Source of the DNA: Dyella amyloliquefaciens
GTDB lineage: Bacteria > Pseudomonadota > Gammaproteobacteria > Xanthomonadales > Rhodanobacteraceae
Reading direction: 5' to 3'
Assembly: GCF_004296575.1 (NCBI RefSeq)
Contig: NZ_SAYT01000006.1
Location: 62,001-126,000, forward strand
DNA: 64,000 nucleotides
This document shows, in pieces, positions 51,901 through 56,746 of this stretch. Every line of letters starts with the position of its first letter. Positions within the stretch are counted from its first letter, which is position 1. The position numbers and the translations under genes were made by a program. The notes below the pieces were generated by a model, which saw only the letters and a list, made by a program, of their open reading frames with translations, was not told the origin of the DNA and made no database searches.

Positions 51901-52945
51901 GGGCAACAGCGTGCAGGCGGGTGGCTCGATCCAGTTCGTAGCGCCGGGTGACATCCGCGTGGGTGCGCTCAACGCCGGGACGGACGTCAGCCTGCAGGCG
52001 GGTGGCATGGTGGTCACCCAGACCATGGCGGCTGGGAACAACGTGACGGTGCAGTCCGGTGGCGATGCCGACCTGTACTCGACCACGGCGGGTAATACGC
52101 TGGACGTGGACAGCGGCGCGGCGATCAACATGCACGATGGCACCGCCGGGCACAGCATCAGCCTGGCCGCGCAGCAGCTGGGCTTCACCTGGCTCACCGC
52201 GCCGGACAGCATCACCCTGCTGGCGCGCGACGGCAGCATCCTGGGTGCCACGCTGACCACGCGTGATGCGTTTGTCGCGGCCAACGGGGATATCCAGCTG
52301 GATGCTGCATTTATCGGCGACCGCATCAACCTGCAGGCGAACAACATCAGCGCCACCGTGACACAGACCACCAGCGGCCAGCCGCTGTATTCGGTGCTCA
52401 CCGGCTACCAGGGCGGTGTGGCGGGCCGGATTGTGGTGACCGCGGATGCGCCGCAGGACTGGATGATCGATCGCCTGGCCGCCGTCAACGCGGCACTGGC
52501 CACCACCGCGCCGAACGTGGACATCAGCTCGGCGCACATCGAGCAGACCATGTCGGTCAAGACGCCCGACGCCTACGTGTGGATGAACGAGCACAGTGCG
52601 ATCCTGGTGCCGGCCACGGTGCAGCTGATGCAGCCGACCTACGACTTCCAGCTGCACCAGGATGGCGTGGCCACGCTCACCGATGCCTTCATCGTCCGCT
52701 ACAGCTTCGGCGACGACACCACCACGCCCAACTACGTGGCGCCGCACGACTGGCTCGCGCCGAACTATCTGGGCGAAAGCGCGCTGCGCTTCAACGGCCG
52801 CATGCTTACCGACCAGACCGATGACCGTGGTGGCGACCAGGTCGATCAGCACCCAACGCCCGTATGGACCCACACCGACCCCAGCCAGCTGGTGCGTCCG
52901 GTGGATGTCCAGGAGGCGGCAGTCAATATCAATGCTCCGGAATGA
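33980..52945 (+). CDS. giant LktA-family filamentous adhesin, TpsA exoprotein of a two-partner secretion system
   Basis: One uninterrupted 18,966-bp gene encoding 6,321 residues (roughly 600 kDa), very rich in A, G, S, T and N. The ATG at 33980 gives an extended signal peptide (44 residues, cleavage at SQALA-AGP); ATG at 34040 would give a shorter one. Order: N-terminal TPS domain with DPNGI (160-164) in place of the usual NPNGI and LNVGALSLS after it; about 3,000 residues of degenerate beta-helix units of the pattern SLAVGA...VAVNxIxxxTxAxI (for example near 2084, 2150, 2212, 2296, 2351, 2453); non-beta insertions (about 703-750, 877-920, 1218-1353); an aromatic-rich region (about 4080-4750); about 20 FHA-type repeats of about 20 residues (about 5670-6125); and a distinct C-terminal domain of about 190 residues. 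Ten mature Cys form five CX7-10C pairs. The stop overlaps the transporter start (ATGA). The family includes Fusobacterium leukotoxin LktA, but toxicity cannot be inferred. Confidence 0.93.
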   Translation: MSHRIVSKNPANPRLHGLEKMSLRTLATAVCGALGMGLSSQALAAGPSTLVTVANGQGHTLNNFTASNIQTTKNGNSNTINIAPVQPNNSTGSVAFGSYGDFNVAQGDTVNFTLPQNATSVVNLIWGESTSKAAQIDGTVNSYLYGKSGTSYGGAVYFADPNGIVIGASGVLNVGALSLSAPTASFMQNVLIDANNIGTAGATRANLDALLGGQNTVTTPATTTSPFTDSKNPTNLNGNAPTSTTTSTDANGNTTTDYTYVSGNVSTRVVVYAPKSGSTTYTIYTTTAETVNDTAAANACASGNSAMICVDGAIHANNAVRIHATTIDVSGTITVSGAGSDFLATAVNLDGNGAPTQVEQDGNTIRLIAEDSNGSSGGGDAQANAAVSVSGTLSTGNGTYPKSATPAPSQDSWGEIALTANVASNSDYATGSEISTLESAGKNVADGALLMLDQGTFNSSTPNQIIDNLVPSTSQLASDAMVAANVAAGKLGVQVAFARSFSTANVELSKGANINAGGDVLLQSGSTTETSANVTAATTSGSSPLSAAGFYGAVYSKANALVDSGAIVTSGGNVTVKATTDNSMAVTASSTATGSNSVVGATVAWTQAAVDANAQVNGTVTANALNIGAHNSNDFDTEASASTSNASGSGSIGLAGAVSRQTIAADAYLGSAPTINIGAAGNITIAAETDTTKNNTSASTGTTAPTPAESPSPSQSEQGEGGDLTNTMGNVTQNADGSGSGKGLGSDLPFKIGSAVAWTDSSNTATASTAPNLVIATGGNLAIQAIVSNAGIHNGADSETSSAEDAGSEGASSTSGSSGGGSSSVNVSAAVAYANYQNSADAEIGSGDKITAQNIGVNAQVVVPFDFTFGLGSQVSSDLSDLESMGNSLDAFEQGLSDLNTLKSTVKGLPSTIMNGVSGFAGAAGDGSTVTVGGSVNYFGMSNSSRAWVGSGSSLTSTAATPARGGNESWTSSLDWLTGAVNDQNIANSTTPADPGVTGTGAEGSSTFTWSNSVDVLAGTHVAAFNLVGDLAPWADKAAKAAIGGAFNYGGYADSATAGVDSQVAITSNNIVAVNATSADTLFVLSPTSGQGGSAAIEGMVALTDVSDATHATLSGSDTVNASALDVNATNPVMVWSLAGALSKAGSGAVGLSVGINDITTSTVASIGDNSGDEVPAPTLPPAPTPAETGGTITVNSLAVQANTSGEAGGLSVAGSYVSSPAPAPAPAPSPAPAPAPAPGSGLLSMLKGVSSLADKLRGGAETFQSALDKVDEISGEGATIESDLTGSSSSSSSGSSLLDDASSKLSTISSGLSAVSSASSGLQGIVGKLGSLNKKSSGTPSSSSGSSSSSSATFGIGISGAASVDMASLSTQSGVDGVTVTVPASTTAGSPQVDVVSTNDAQLYSAAGSAAIVRAQSGNTNAGIAGTVAYSNVADTTTAIIGDHGSSDATQVNAGNVAVQAVDNSMQVDAGVGVAAALGGSGTDVTLAGSVSIGASHNQTTASIDDATLTDPNGTTTADGVQVTAYDASEIGIGAGALSLSTGSGTNVNGALSLTYAQIKDNTNASVDDGASISNYGNFSLNALDSAQIIAVAATGSLATGGKGVSVTGAVTYSDVQNGTVASVDNGASVNTNGNIAVQAEAVDPTSALVSSLNLPTPQPATSYYDFSGGALQSNIASANSASQNADSNANAQAGLTASTTTSGPNSTGLGSSIIAVAGDVSAASNDVGMSLAYSNIANTHQVVINGASLTANGGTLNLNAQDNTRVIDFALGVAGSAGPFAGLGSATVSTIANHDEVLLGPNSDEASGLGTGATSLSANIINASATDKSAIYSLAGSVGVNTQGVAAGGAVTYNNIGNTIAAEATNVAFTTNGADTQASATNPVYDLGLQASNNASIMAGAVAGSFGSEVALSLSFGWNQTSNTVDASLVGGSLTNLAQGGGSAGAQGTLGITATDNATIQALSGAVAFSGSAGVGAAASVQEIGDSTQAWLQNASLQTNDVTVNASTTATEQSIALGAAIGGDGSGAASVAYNCIGSGGVSDGNCAGSSAGNTGTLAAVSGITGAGGAGAAVIGNTLNVSAVDNSNISTLAVDVSDASGVAVGASVAVSGIGTTTSASIGTAAPASGSDSTLTLLDVGNQTNVTATSSANIESLAVGASGSGDASVAGSASANSIDNTIRASMTNVSTGTAADPLVATSGNVTTIQATNSAQIGSLAGALVDSGSAAVGAAVAVNDINTNTTAAFDGDGGTPTSTIGNVGNWYQTGSLQVEATASIPSKTSGLFGGSSSLASDNANIQTIAVAAGLAGGVGVSGSVAVNQIGGNTSAYVDQDANVVANQNVGVLASSNQGINVYAGAAGLGDSAGVGAGVVVNTLNSGTTAYIDNSDVNAYANGAALSVAGGTTANTITLPDSLTGTLSTSTGTTSNISTPDPDLDSATTSVKGVAVSASNEQHAFTLSVGVGAGSGIAGAAEVGVNQIGGTTSAYIDDGSLINALKDTATESQQSINAAQQVYVNAYNAQYAANYLAAVAASGGIAVSAAAPVNTFNGDTKAYINASTVDSQASQQGTVVQADSYQWSLNNLGAASVSIDDSANLTGAVSLFSASTDAYINGGSISASNVSVLANSAIQSSQIGGALAVSVGELSAAGSGMALVNIDNAETSAEITNVQSFADGGAATVQATSSNTADALGEQLAGGLWAGLAGTAGVDILGNTTTALVQNSTLAVGGTLNVTANDTQNVANNLGGIGIGAAGVGGGVDVTLLQTHVDANIDDSSVTTNYGNAASGVNVYANSALSVNNQTTNIAAGAAGVGVSVGVLIAGSGDAIANNGNLSWLNGGSGTPSASSNGQSQQQVTLADVDQFGSQGSLSGTDANGNAVSYSSLGVNNASAVNSSGNFSSAWATAMGSASNGITARITDGSQITTSGNVNVAANVTDSTSNTAGAGAGGAAAIGVSVAYTELDNQVGALVDNTSKISGASTVAVQAGIADGAGGSAAYTAISTGQSAGNVTVGALGINVAVADSEINNNVLAEDAGNIAGSGTLGILAGDSSTASAGNSNPTVNVGIGVAAGTIQDTADRHDNILASLDAGATASGFASLTVAATDNGGATAQGVAGTGGIISGDGADITASDTSTVSGSIGVNTLAGSSSASIFPGYSIGSGLVTTLSGVGATKVKADAAPTLSASAQTTTIGVGISIGVNNVKATASLDSSAVVGSSGSDVQFTNAPAGSTLNVTSDFAPTLSASSTGNSGGIVAVDASDATASSSGSNRAEIGSGVMLPLLGSVSIVADSTPVASAHANGVVAGGFIGGGFNANASSDETTTASLDGSQANVSEIIRNATTGVTYAGATELTSLGIVADSTDTNDAAVKSGSGELVGGVASTATTAALSSSSATLGANQYLTMGGEFNLVANTQYIYGVTADSSNGAVVGGSGAYANNLAGASGTTAAASIGGNTAVVSGGDLNVIADTTMSADTSNGGATSGAGGLFVGTAAKVDNTFLANNAALIGNGDYLATYGYETSSTLSSINVIAFSTIQNVDDQASITIGGAVPVANPTTNFTGTVGNTIDIDGNSALSSYVVNVGTYAMMGAMNTAIGNSYGLAGVASASSTTSLTASQSVNVGTDGNGTVSIASMDDSYVLAGEDFGDGSLATELNAQPVAQAYVRGLIAIPSASATANVLSNASLTLGAGSSVTSDGDVNIGSINGTLTAHPDSEGHGYELGFIPVTNSDNSTSVGGSANTVINGNVVAGTGGDLLINIDASGNLTSNAIAYAVDTGSGFATAGGTISGTPSAVTFAAQWVNDYNETAPGSTGSVTAWELGGSASDVLGVPLSVRGGNVYLFGGNGTSANTGGISGSGSVMANPAPSITINNASTDTLALSGIDVSFGLSGTVYENNANTSGTTSIGGVSITQAPSDAQPNITVNNTYNGTLSPSQNTPDIMVNGVIQDFGGNVSLSTSEGSITTNGIYANDVSIYAPRGDVTFNANPAFTGGDPAGALDSSASWLFTNILGPDFFNTGSAATGSWDADKVAAAIMESVYAPNSTSTATLNAALMTYGGGTPVPFSNYQGTFQATPIITIGNCAGFSYGGSTCNGSGDSGIGYGVIGEGPGGAGYTPIVPWIALGVSGTNVQGVSSSWGAGQKMPSSQSQTLTVNAGANGYIDFDSSYTVGQSGVWTVQTQTGLNDFLAAYSSNKGTPLYAYNAGSSSYAAYQESVSNGTLALTDGTGNTLYYYNSSNSSFEPLLGLVQSAGSSRLIGASYNLNQKQIDLDSVEATGGGQATLIGHVVSTGGGSITVNSGYGEVLVDNTTGLPLQVNNIDTGKASPGMVTIEDYSQLIGSSKVPSTTWYVSVDGGATQTFTNNPNAYNSAQSGVTSTLEAASNVPSIVEASNVSGDAIYALTENGGALTSYAPAQGQYYNYGMSATVFRPTSGLPYAYTGSSSSTDWSFYNAQTGKAENGDQAWTPYSGFSTSANVALNNGAQWAVGISGSTSNPVQSIYAGGWAVFHGCGGGLGSGCNYGTTATVYDDDTTWYSSKNPGGYGSAWNFLYPDYGRLSINVTQSASLPIAVNFATSTTNRVEIDSNANILLNGVISNTNNPVQNGNTAAGVSALPDTLLVATNGGNILNTNPQQQLIWTHDLAMITEGGGSIGTSSRPINVQITGYGNTDTGNGGVVDTGNETTVVAVTDGYTKASASPDGGNDGSIHLNINSGSSNQPILAVAGGKGTQVYGDVDITSTGSLVSTRGPGVMIPGMAYLGCLPADMASGGACTADATVQGAIGGQEDIVGDAVSLTSQLGSIVGSQTINGSVTSDRPLMVQTHFSAGSVDALNLTAAGDIDVANDAGDYEVGSVVSQHGNVTMDAEKGGIYDASSLSASATLNPTQEEALWQRFGLVSVDTNGNAINGPTAVGQAITSQVNAAYSEYVGLMAEGSYSNGNYTFNKTPTMGLLQSYWALVVQASNGTISASATPDQIDVQNYLASRIAGDISLFGQWISTSSASWNTQGEFTNPGGGYVFALTLAQQQSLASQSWSENALLYSLSSAGMLAAPSTGGAGSGLTTTTVGTNFTPNISGVNVTLLANGKNSGLGQLGTPITIDESDLATLYSTGTLVNTLDNGNNPGVLQALASASTPGDITVYDTNHNVISGQQLAQLAANATLSSVGATAGGTTIGSIVITQIDPLFVDVTGDLAGKANGAVYIQAQGNLALATQQQGDQSFQLTGLSSGLDMNLTATGGIQADPGTAYLPNAKALLSVGGNLTIAANNNVGFDSYGLDALPVFITGTLNKGSAGGNLALEQTAGDLLVNQAVANDDVLLQSRNGSIYSINNVTSVAGNQITFDALDNVAFNSTPTAATPTLGALWVQETGSKPLLYATATNGIVDIATDTGDLNVGTIQSAGEITLLSTTGSLAAQQLTSSDAGVDATGYLDARFYNVQAAGGVVLNATTGALTTTGTIASSGTQALGGSNPGDDVDLNGATGVTIGGDVSTGNGNINATLTNLTDTGTLETGQGAALSATGGNVALSAAQTGDTVQMGSGSSITATGTATITSGGNVVLGLVRSTDASDTPSISIAAAGSIQGNGDTLNVEELAGGSVSLQSVNDIGSATSPLVVYMTPGALDATSTQGSIYINALGNLNAQSISANRNVVLAVADALDFTQITAGGNATLTAATIDGSNLTAGGAVQTNSTGATTLGTVASGGDLTAIAGTDLTATTVSSGGNTALTATSGTLQITGSLTSGGDTALTAGSDIGVNALTVGGTLVSNSGGDTTITQGTVTGSSQFTAGGDLALGDFTGGDNLTAHAAGSIGFGSLLLTGGSLQAQAGGDLDVTQQLNVQQGGATLGAGGNMSLAAVTVADNLVAHAGGTLNAGSLQAGGEATLTAGGAMSLSNVQAGQDLTAQAGGSLQAGTLSAGGNGSLQSGTSMTLGGVTTGGNLDMLAGQQLAFNALDAGGSVSGRSQQAGIQGNSVQAGGSIQFVAPGDIRVGALNAGTDVSLQAGGMVVTQTMAAGNNVTVQSGGDADLYSTTAGNTLDVDSGAAINMHDGTAGHSISLAAQQLGFTWLTAPDSITLLARDGSILGATLTTRDAFVAANGDIQLDAAFIGDRINLQANNISATVTQTTSGQPLYSVLTGYQGGVAGRIVVTADAPQDWMIDRLAAVNAALATTAPNVDISSAHIEQTMSVKTPDAYVWMNEHSAILVPATVQLMQPTYDFQLHQDGVATLTDAFIVRYSFGDDTTTPNYVAPHDWLAPNYLGESALRFNGRMLTDQTDDRGGDQVDQHPTPVWTHTDPSQLVRPVDVQEAAVNINAPE

Positions 52946-54612
52946 GGCGATACATGCAGGGATACAGGGGAACGGCGCCATGGCGCCGCGTGGTGATGAG
53001 CGCGGCGCTGGCAGCGGGATGCAGTAGTGGAATCCTCGGCGTAGCCCAGGCACAGACACAGTCGCAGGTGACGCCGAGCACGTTGCAGAACGATGCCCAG
53101 CGCCAGCAGCGCTATTACCAACAACAACAGACACCACCGCCGGTGCAGCAGACGGATCCGCTGCAGCAGCCGGCCGCGCCGGCGGTTGGCGCGGCCAACG
53201 CGCACACGACGGCGCGCTTCGTGCTCAAGCGCGTCGAGTTCACGCCCTCGGCCCTGCTAAAGCCGGCCGACCTGGCGGCGGCGGTCAAGCCGTATGAGGG
53301 CAGGGAGGTCGATGGCGCCAAACTCGCGCAGATGCTCGATGCAGTGAACAACCTGTATCGCGCGCGCAAGATCACCACGGCACGTGCATTGTTCAAGAAC
53401 CAGCCGGTGGTCGATGGCGTGGTACACGTGGACCTGATTGAAGGACGCCTGGGCAAGGTGGCCATCAAGGGCAAGCGGCATGTCAGTGACCACTACCTGG
53501 CCAAGCGCCTCGACCTGAAGGAAGGCGAGGTGGTCGACGCCGAGCAGTTGCGCGACAAGCTGGTCACGCTCAACCGCACCACCGACCTGCAGGCACAGGC
53601 GGTGCTGGTGCCGGGCGCCTCGCGCGGGCTCACCGACGTCCAGCTGGACGTGCAGGAACCAAGCCGCTGGGCGCTGGATGCCTTTGTCGACAACGGCGGC
53701 GTGGACAGCACGGGGCGCAACCGCGTCGGCCTGCAGGGTCACCTGTACAGCCTGTTTGGCATCGACGATATGCTGGACGGCAACGTGGCGCACTCCAGCG
53801 GCGGCAACGACGGCTCGGTGTCCTACTCGGTGCCACTGTTCCCGAACAACGGGCGGCTGGGCGTCAGTTACTCGCACAGCCAGATCAACGTGATCAACCA
53901 GGCGTTCCGCAACATCGACATCCAGGGCACCTCGTCGGTCACCTCGCTCAACTACAACCAGCCGTTGATCGCGACCCTGGACTGGCTGTTCAGCGGCATC
54001 GGCTCCTATTCCATCACCGACTCCAACACACATATCAGCGGCCAGGACATCGCTGACACGCGTACCAATGCCTGGACCCTGGGCGCCAGTCTGGCGCACC
54101 AGTCGGACGGGCAACGCTGGGGCGCCACCCAGCTTTTCACGCGCATACGTTCCGACGAGCCCCTGCTGGGCAAATCGGACTTCACGATCGCCCCCGGCAG
54201 CGCTTATTTCATCCAGCGGCTGTGGCAGTCGCGCTGGGCCTTGCGCGCAGACCTGGGCTGGCAGTTCAGTGCCACCGGCAACCTGCCCTCGGCCAACTTG
54301 TTCCAGATCGGCGGTCCGGGCAGCGTGCGTGGCTACGAGCGTGGCGTGCTATCGGGTGCCCGTGGCTACTACGCGGATCTCGAGCTGCATCGCTCCGTGG
54401 GCGAACGGCTGGACCTGTTCGGCTTTGTCGACCATGGCCAGGTGTCCTCGTCCTTCCCTGGCAACCAGCAGATCAGTGGCGCGGGCGTGGGCGGCAGCTA
54501 CTCCTACCGCTGGATTACCGCCTCGGCCGACGTGGCCAAGCCCTTTGTGACGGTGATTCCCGATCAGGACAGTGTGCGCTTCGACTTCCGCCTGACCGCG
54601 CACTTCGACTGA
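52942..54612 (+). CDS. TpsB outer-membrane transporter (ShlB/FhaC/HecB family)
   Basis: Outer-membrane barrel that exports the adjacent TpsA protein. The ATG at 52942 overlaps the adhesin stop (ATGA) and gives 556 residues with a signal peptide (about residues 1-37, ending VAQA). A Gln/Pro-rich linker (QRQQRYYQQQQTPPP) is followed by two POTRA domains (about 91-165 beginning FVLKRVEFTPSALL, and about 166-240 with VAIKGKRHVSDHYLAKRLDL). The 16-strand barrel follows and carries the family L6 motif VRGYERG at 462-468. The barrel ends with a terminal aromatic (RLTAHFD). The exact coupling to the adhesin makes this pair a functional TPS unit. Confidence 0.94.
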   Translation: MRRYMQGYRGTAPWRRVVMSAALAAGCSSGILGVAQAQTQSQVTPSTLQNDAQRQQRYYQQQQTPPPVQQTDPLQQPAAPAVGAANAHTTARFVLKRVEFTPSALLKPADLAAAVKPYEGREVDGAKLAQMLDAVNNLYRARKITTARALFKNQPVVDGVVHVDLIEGRLGKVAIKGKRHVSDHYLAKRLDLKEGEVVDAEQLRDKLVTLNRTTDLQAQAVLVPGASRGLTDVQLDVQEPSRWALDAFVDNGGVDSTGRNRVGLQGHLYSLFGIDDMLDGNVAHSSGGNDGSVSYSVPLFPNNGRLGVSYSHSQINVINQAFRNIDIQGTSSVTSLNYNQPLIATLDWLFSGIGSYSITDSNTHISGQDIADTRTNAWTLGASLAHQSDGQRWGATQLFTRIRSDEPLLGKSDFTIAPGSAYFIQRLWQSRWALRADLGWQFSATGNLPSANLFQIGGPGSVRGYERGVLSGARGYYADLELHRSVGERLDLFGFVDHGQVSSSFPGNQQISGAGVGGSYSYRWITASADVAKPFVTVIPDQDSVRFDFRLTAHFD

Positions 54613-54618
54613 ACCTGG

Positions 54619-55194
54619 TCAGCTGTTGATTTGCTGCAGAAGCGCGGTCCAGGCCGCGCTCTCGCGTAGCGTGGCGAATGGGATGACCGGCGTGGGGGGC
54701 GTGGTCGGCGGCTGCAGTTCCTTCTGCCACACGCCCACGTCCCACCATTGGCCCAGCTTGTAACCGCTGCTGCGCCATACGCCGGCGGGGGTGAAACCCA
54801 TGGCGTCGTGCATCGTGACGCTGCTCTTGCCGGGCAGGGTGATCACGCCGACGGCCTGGTTGATGCCCTGCAATTGCATGGCATCGAGCAGGAAGCCGTA
54901 AAGACGGCGAGCGATGCCGCGGCGGCGTGCATCGACATGGACGTAGATGGACGTTTCGGCAATCCAGTCGTACGCAGCGCGTTCGCGGAAGCGGCTGGCG
55001 TAGGCGTAGGCCAGTACGCGGCCGGCGTCTTCCCAGACCAGCCAGGGATAGTGCTGCAGGCGGCTGACGATGCGCCCGCGCATCGCCTCCACACCGGGCA
55101 GGTCGTTCTCAAAGGTTTCCACGCCATGCAGTACCGAGGGCGTGTAGATATCGTGGATGGCCTCGGCGTCGTCGGGGCGGGCGATGCGGATCAT
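54619..55194 (-). CDS. GNAT acetyltransferase, phosphinothricin/arsinothricin N-acetyltransferase-like
   Basis: A 191-residue GNAT protein. The N-terminus RIARPDDAEAIHDIYTPSVL and the acetyl-CoA site VHVDARRRGIARRLYGFLLD (about 92-111), then AMGFTPAGVWRSSGYKLGQW, match the Pat/ArsN subgroup that acetylates phosphinothricin, methionine sulfone or arsinothricin. The actual substrate is unknown. A Pro-rich tail of about 25 residues follows the core. It is convergent with the TpsB gene (6-bp gap, no visible terminator), and its start overlaps the next GNAT gene by 4 bp. Confidence 0.88.
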   Translation of the reverse strand: MIRIARPDDAEAIHDIYTPSVLHGVETFENDLPGVEAMRGRIVSRLQHYPWLVWEDAGRVLAYAYASRFRERAAYDWIAETSIYVHVDARRRGIARRLYGFLLDAMQLQGINQAVGVITLPGKSSVTMHDAMGFTPAGVWRSSGYKLGQWWDVGVWQKELQPPTTPPTPVIPFATLRESAAWTALLQQINS

Positions 55195-55658
55195 GCGAGC
55201 GACTTCTCCATGCAGATGCTGCGGGGGTTGGCGCGATGATCGCCGAACGGCGGGCAGCGGCGGTAGCCGGCGCGTTCATAGAGTTCGAGCGCCTCGGTCT
55301 GCGCCGTGCCGGTTTCCAGGCGAATCATCGTGTTGCCAGTGCGCCGTACCTCGCGCTCCAGCGCCTCGAGCAGCTGCTTGCCCAGGCCGAGGCCGCGGCA
55401 TGCGGGCAGCACGTACATGCGCTTCACTTCCACGTAGTCCGCGTGCCGTACACAGGCGCCACAGGCCACGGGCGTGCCATCGACACGCGCAGTGAGAAAG
55501 GTGACGTTGGGCGGCGTGAGCTCATCCACCGACACCGGATGGATATTGCTGGTCGGATACAGCTCGGTGAGATAGCCGTCCAGTTGCCTGATCAGGGGGC
55601 CGATGTCGGCGGCGGTCGGGTCGTCGACGTGGAACTGCAGAACGGGCGGTTTCAACAT
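55191..55658 (-). CDS. GNAT family N-acetyltransferase
   Basis: The ATG at 55658 gives 155 residues (MLKPPVLQFHVDDPTAADIG). The acetyl-CoA binding motif is VKRMYVLPACRGLGLGKQLL, followed by ALELYERAGYRRCPPFGDHR near the C-terminus, characteristic of small YjcF/ElaA-like acetyltransferases. The substrate is unknown. An earlier in-frame ATG at 55700 adds 14 residues that overlap the YdeI-like gene; the shorter start already overlaps it by 7 bp. The stop overlaps the Pat-like gene start, so these genes are probably co-translated. Confidence 0.87.
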   Translation of the reverse strand: MLKPPVLQFHVDDPTAADIGPLIRQLDGYLTELYPTSNIHPVSVDELTPPNVTFLTARVDGTPVACGACVRHADYVEVKRMYVLPACRGLGLGKQLLEALEREVRRTGNTMIRLETGTAQTEALELYERAGYRRCPPFGDHRANPRSICMEKSLA

Positions 55659-56251
55659 GACTCGTACTTCCAGTTGCGACGCTTGCCTTCGGCCAGCCAT
55701 TCCAGGGTCGTCACCAGGCGCTTCTGGCGCGTGGCATCCGTCTTGGCCTCGTTGATCCAGTCGATGTATTCGCGCTGGGCGCCCGGTGGAAAACCTTCGA
55801 AAGTCTTGCGCGATGCGGCGTGCTTGCGTTGCACGAATGCGGCGGCCAGATCGTCGGGGACCACCGCCGGCGGTTTGGCCGATGGGTTGCGCTTCGGTTT
55901 CACGCCGCCATCGATCAGCGACATGGCCTTCTTCACGTGAGCGACCAGTGTCTTCTGCGTGGGCAGGTCTTTCAGCGTCCCGATCTTGCCGAACTGCCCC
56001 ATGCCGTTATCGCCGGCCTCGCTCGCGACATCCTTGTGCAACCAGAAGCCGAAGCTGCAGTGCTGCTTGAAGGCGGCCATGTTGCACAGGAGCGATCCCT
56101 TGTAGCTGAAGAACGGCATGCTCCATTTCAGGCCTTCCTCCACCTCGGGGCAGGCCTCGTGGACGACATCGCGCAGGTGTTCCAGGATCGGCTGAGCGAA
56201 TGGCGCGGCCTTGGCGATGTACACGTCGACGCGGGGATCACGGCTGGCCAC
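55652..56251 (-). CDS. YdeI/OmpD-associated family protein
   Basis: A 199-residue cytoplasmic protein with two parts. The N-terminal DUF1801-type domain contains HLRDVVHEACPEVEEGLKWS and MPFFSYKGSLLCNMAAFKQH. The C-terminal YdeI/OmpD-associated segment contains PDDLAAAFVQRKHAASRKTF and GAQREYIDWINEAKTDATRQ. Relatives are associated with stress or bacteriocin tolerance, but the mechanism is unknown. The gene lies between two GNAT genes in a tight minus-strand run (9-bp gap after the upstream GNAT, 7-bp overlap with the downstream one). Confidence 0.85.
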   Translation of the reverse strand: MASRDPRVDVYIAKAAPFAQPILEHLRDVVHEACPEVEEGLKWSMPFFSYKGSLLCNMAAFKQHCSFGFWLHKDVASEAGDNGMGQFGKIGTLKDLPTQKTLVAHVKKAMSLIDGGVKPKRNPSAKPPAVVPDDLAAAFVQRKHAASRKTFEGFPPGAQREYIDWINEAKTDATRQKRLVTTLEWLAEGKRRNWKYESC

Positions 56252-56260
56252 GATGGCACC

Positions 56261-56746
56261 TCACAGCTCGCGGATGAAGAACTGGTCGCAACTGAAATGA
56301 CCGGTGCCACCCATGGGAGCACACAAGGTGGTAAATCCGTGTCGGCGGTAGAGCGCCTGCGCCGCATCCATGCCGGTCAGCGTCTCCAGGTAGCAGCGAC
56401 GGAAGCCTTGCGCGCGCGCCGCGTCGAGACAGCGCAGCATCATGGCGCTACCGGCGCCGATACCGCGCGCTTCAGGCAGGAAGTACATCTTGCGTAGTTC
56501 GCAGACATCCGCATCGCCGCCTTCCAGCGGCGCTACGCCGCCACCGCCGATGACGACGCCGTTCCGTTCCACCACGAAGTACGCGCTGCGTGGCCGCCCG
56601 TAGGCCTCGTGCATGGTGTCCACTTCCGCATCGTGGATGGCGAAGCCCGGGCCATCGGCGCCGAATTCCGGCATCACGGCACGGATGATGCGGGCCATGG
56701 CGGCGTTGTCGCGCGCCTCGATGGGACGGATCAGGTAATCGCTCAT
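56261..56746 (-). CDS. GNAT family N-acetyltransferase
   Basis: A 161-residue acetyltransferase starting MSDYLIRPIEARDNAAMARI. The acetyl-CoA site is LRKMYFLPEARGIGAGSAMM, then AQALYRRHGFTTLCAPMGGT and a terminal CDQFFIREL. This C-terminal arrangement is common in small acetyltransferases of unknown substrate adjacent to YdeI-like genes. It overlaps the amidohydrolase stop by 4 bp, so it is probably read from the same message. Confidence 0.87.
   Translation of the reverse strand: MSDYLIRPIEARDNAAMARIIRAVMPEFGADGPGFAIHDAEVDTMHEAYGRPRSAYFVVERNGVVIGGGGVAPLEGGDADVCELRKMYFLPEARGIGAGSAMMLRCLDAARAQGFRRCYLETLTGMDAAQALYRRHGFTTLCAPMGGTGHFSCDQFFIREL

Noticed and set aside
33980-52945. leukotoxin activity of the LktA-like adhesin
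   Set aside because: The family resemblance concerns TPS/beta-helix architecture. Nothing in the sequence shows toxicity, so it is called an adhesin.
47543-53137. 1,864-codon minus-strand open frame opposite the adhesin
   Set aside because: Basic, low-identity sequence with no domain, no start context and third-position bias set by the sense gene. It is a composition shadow.
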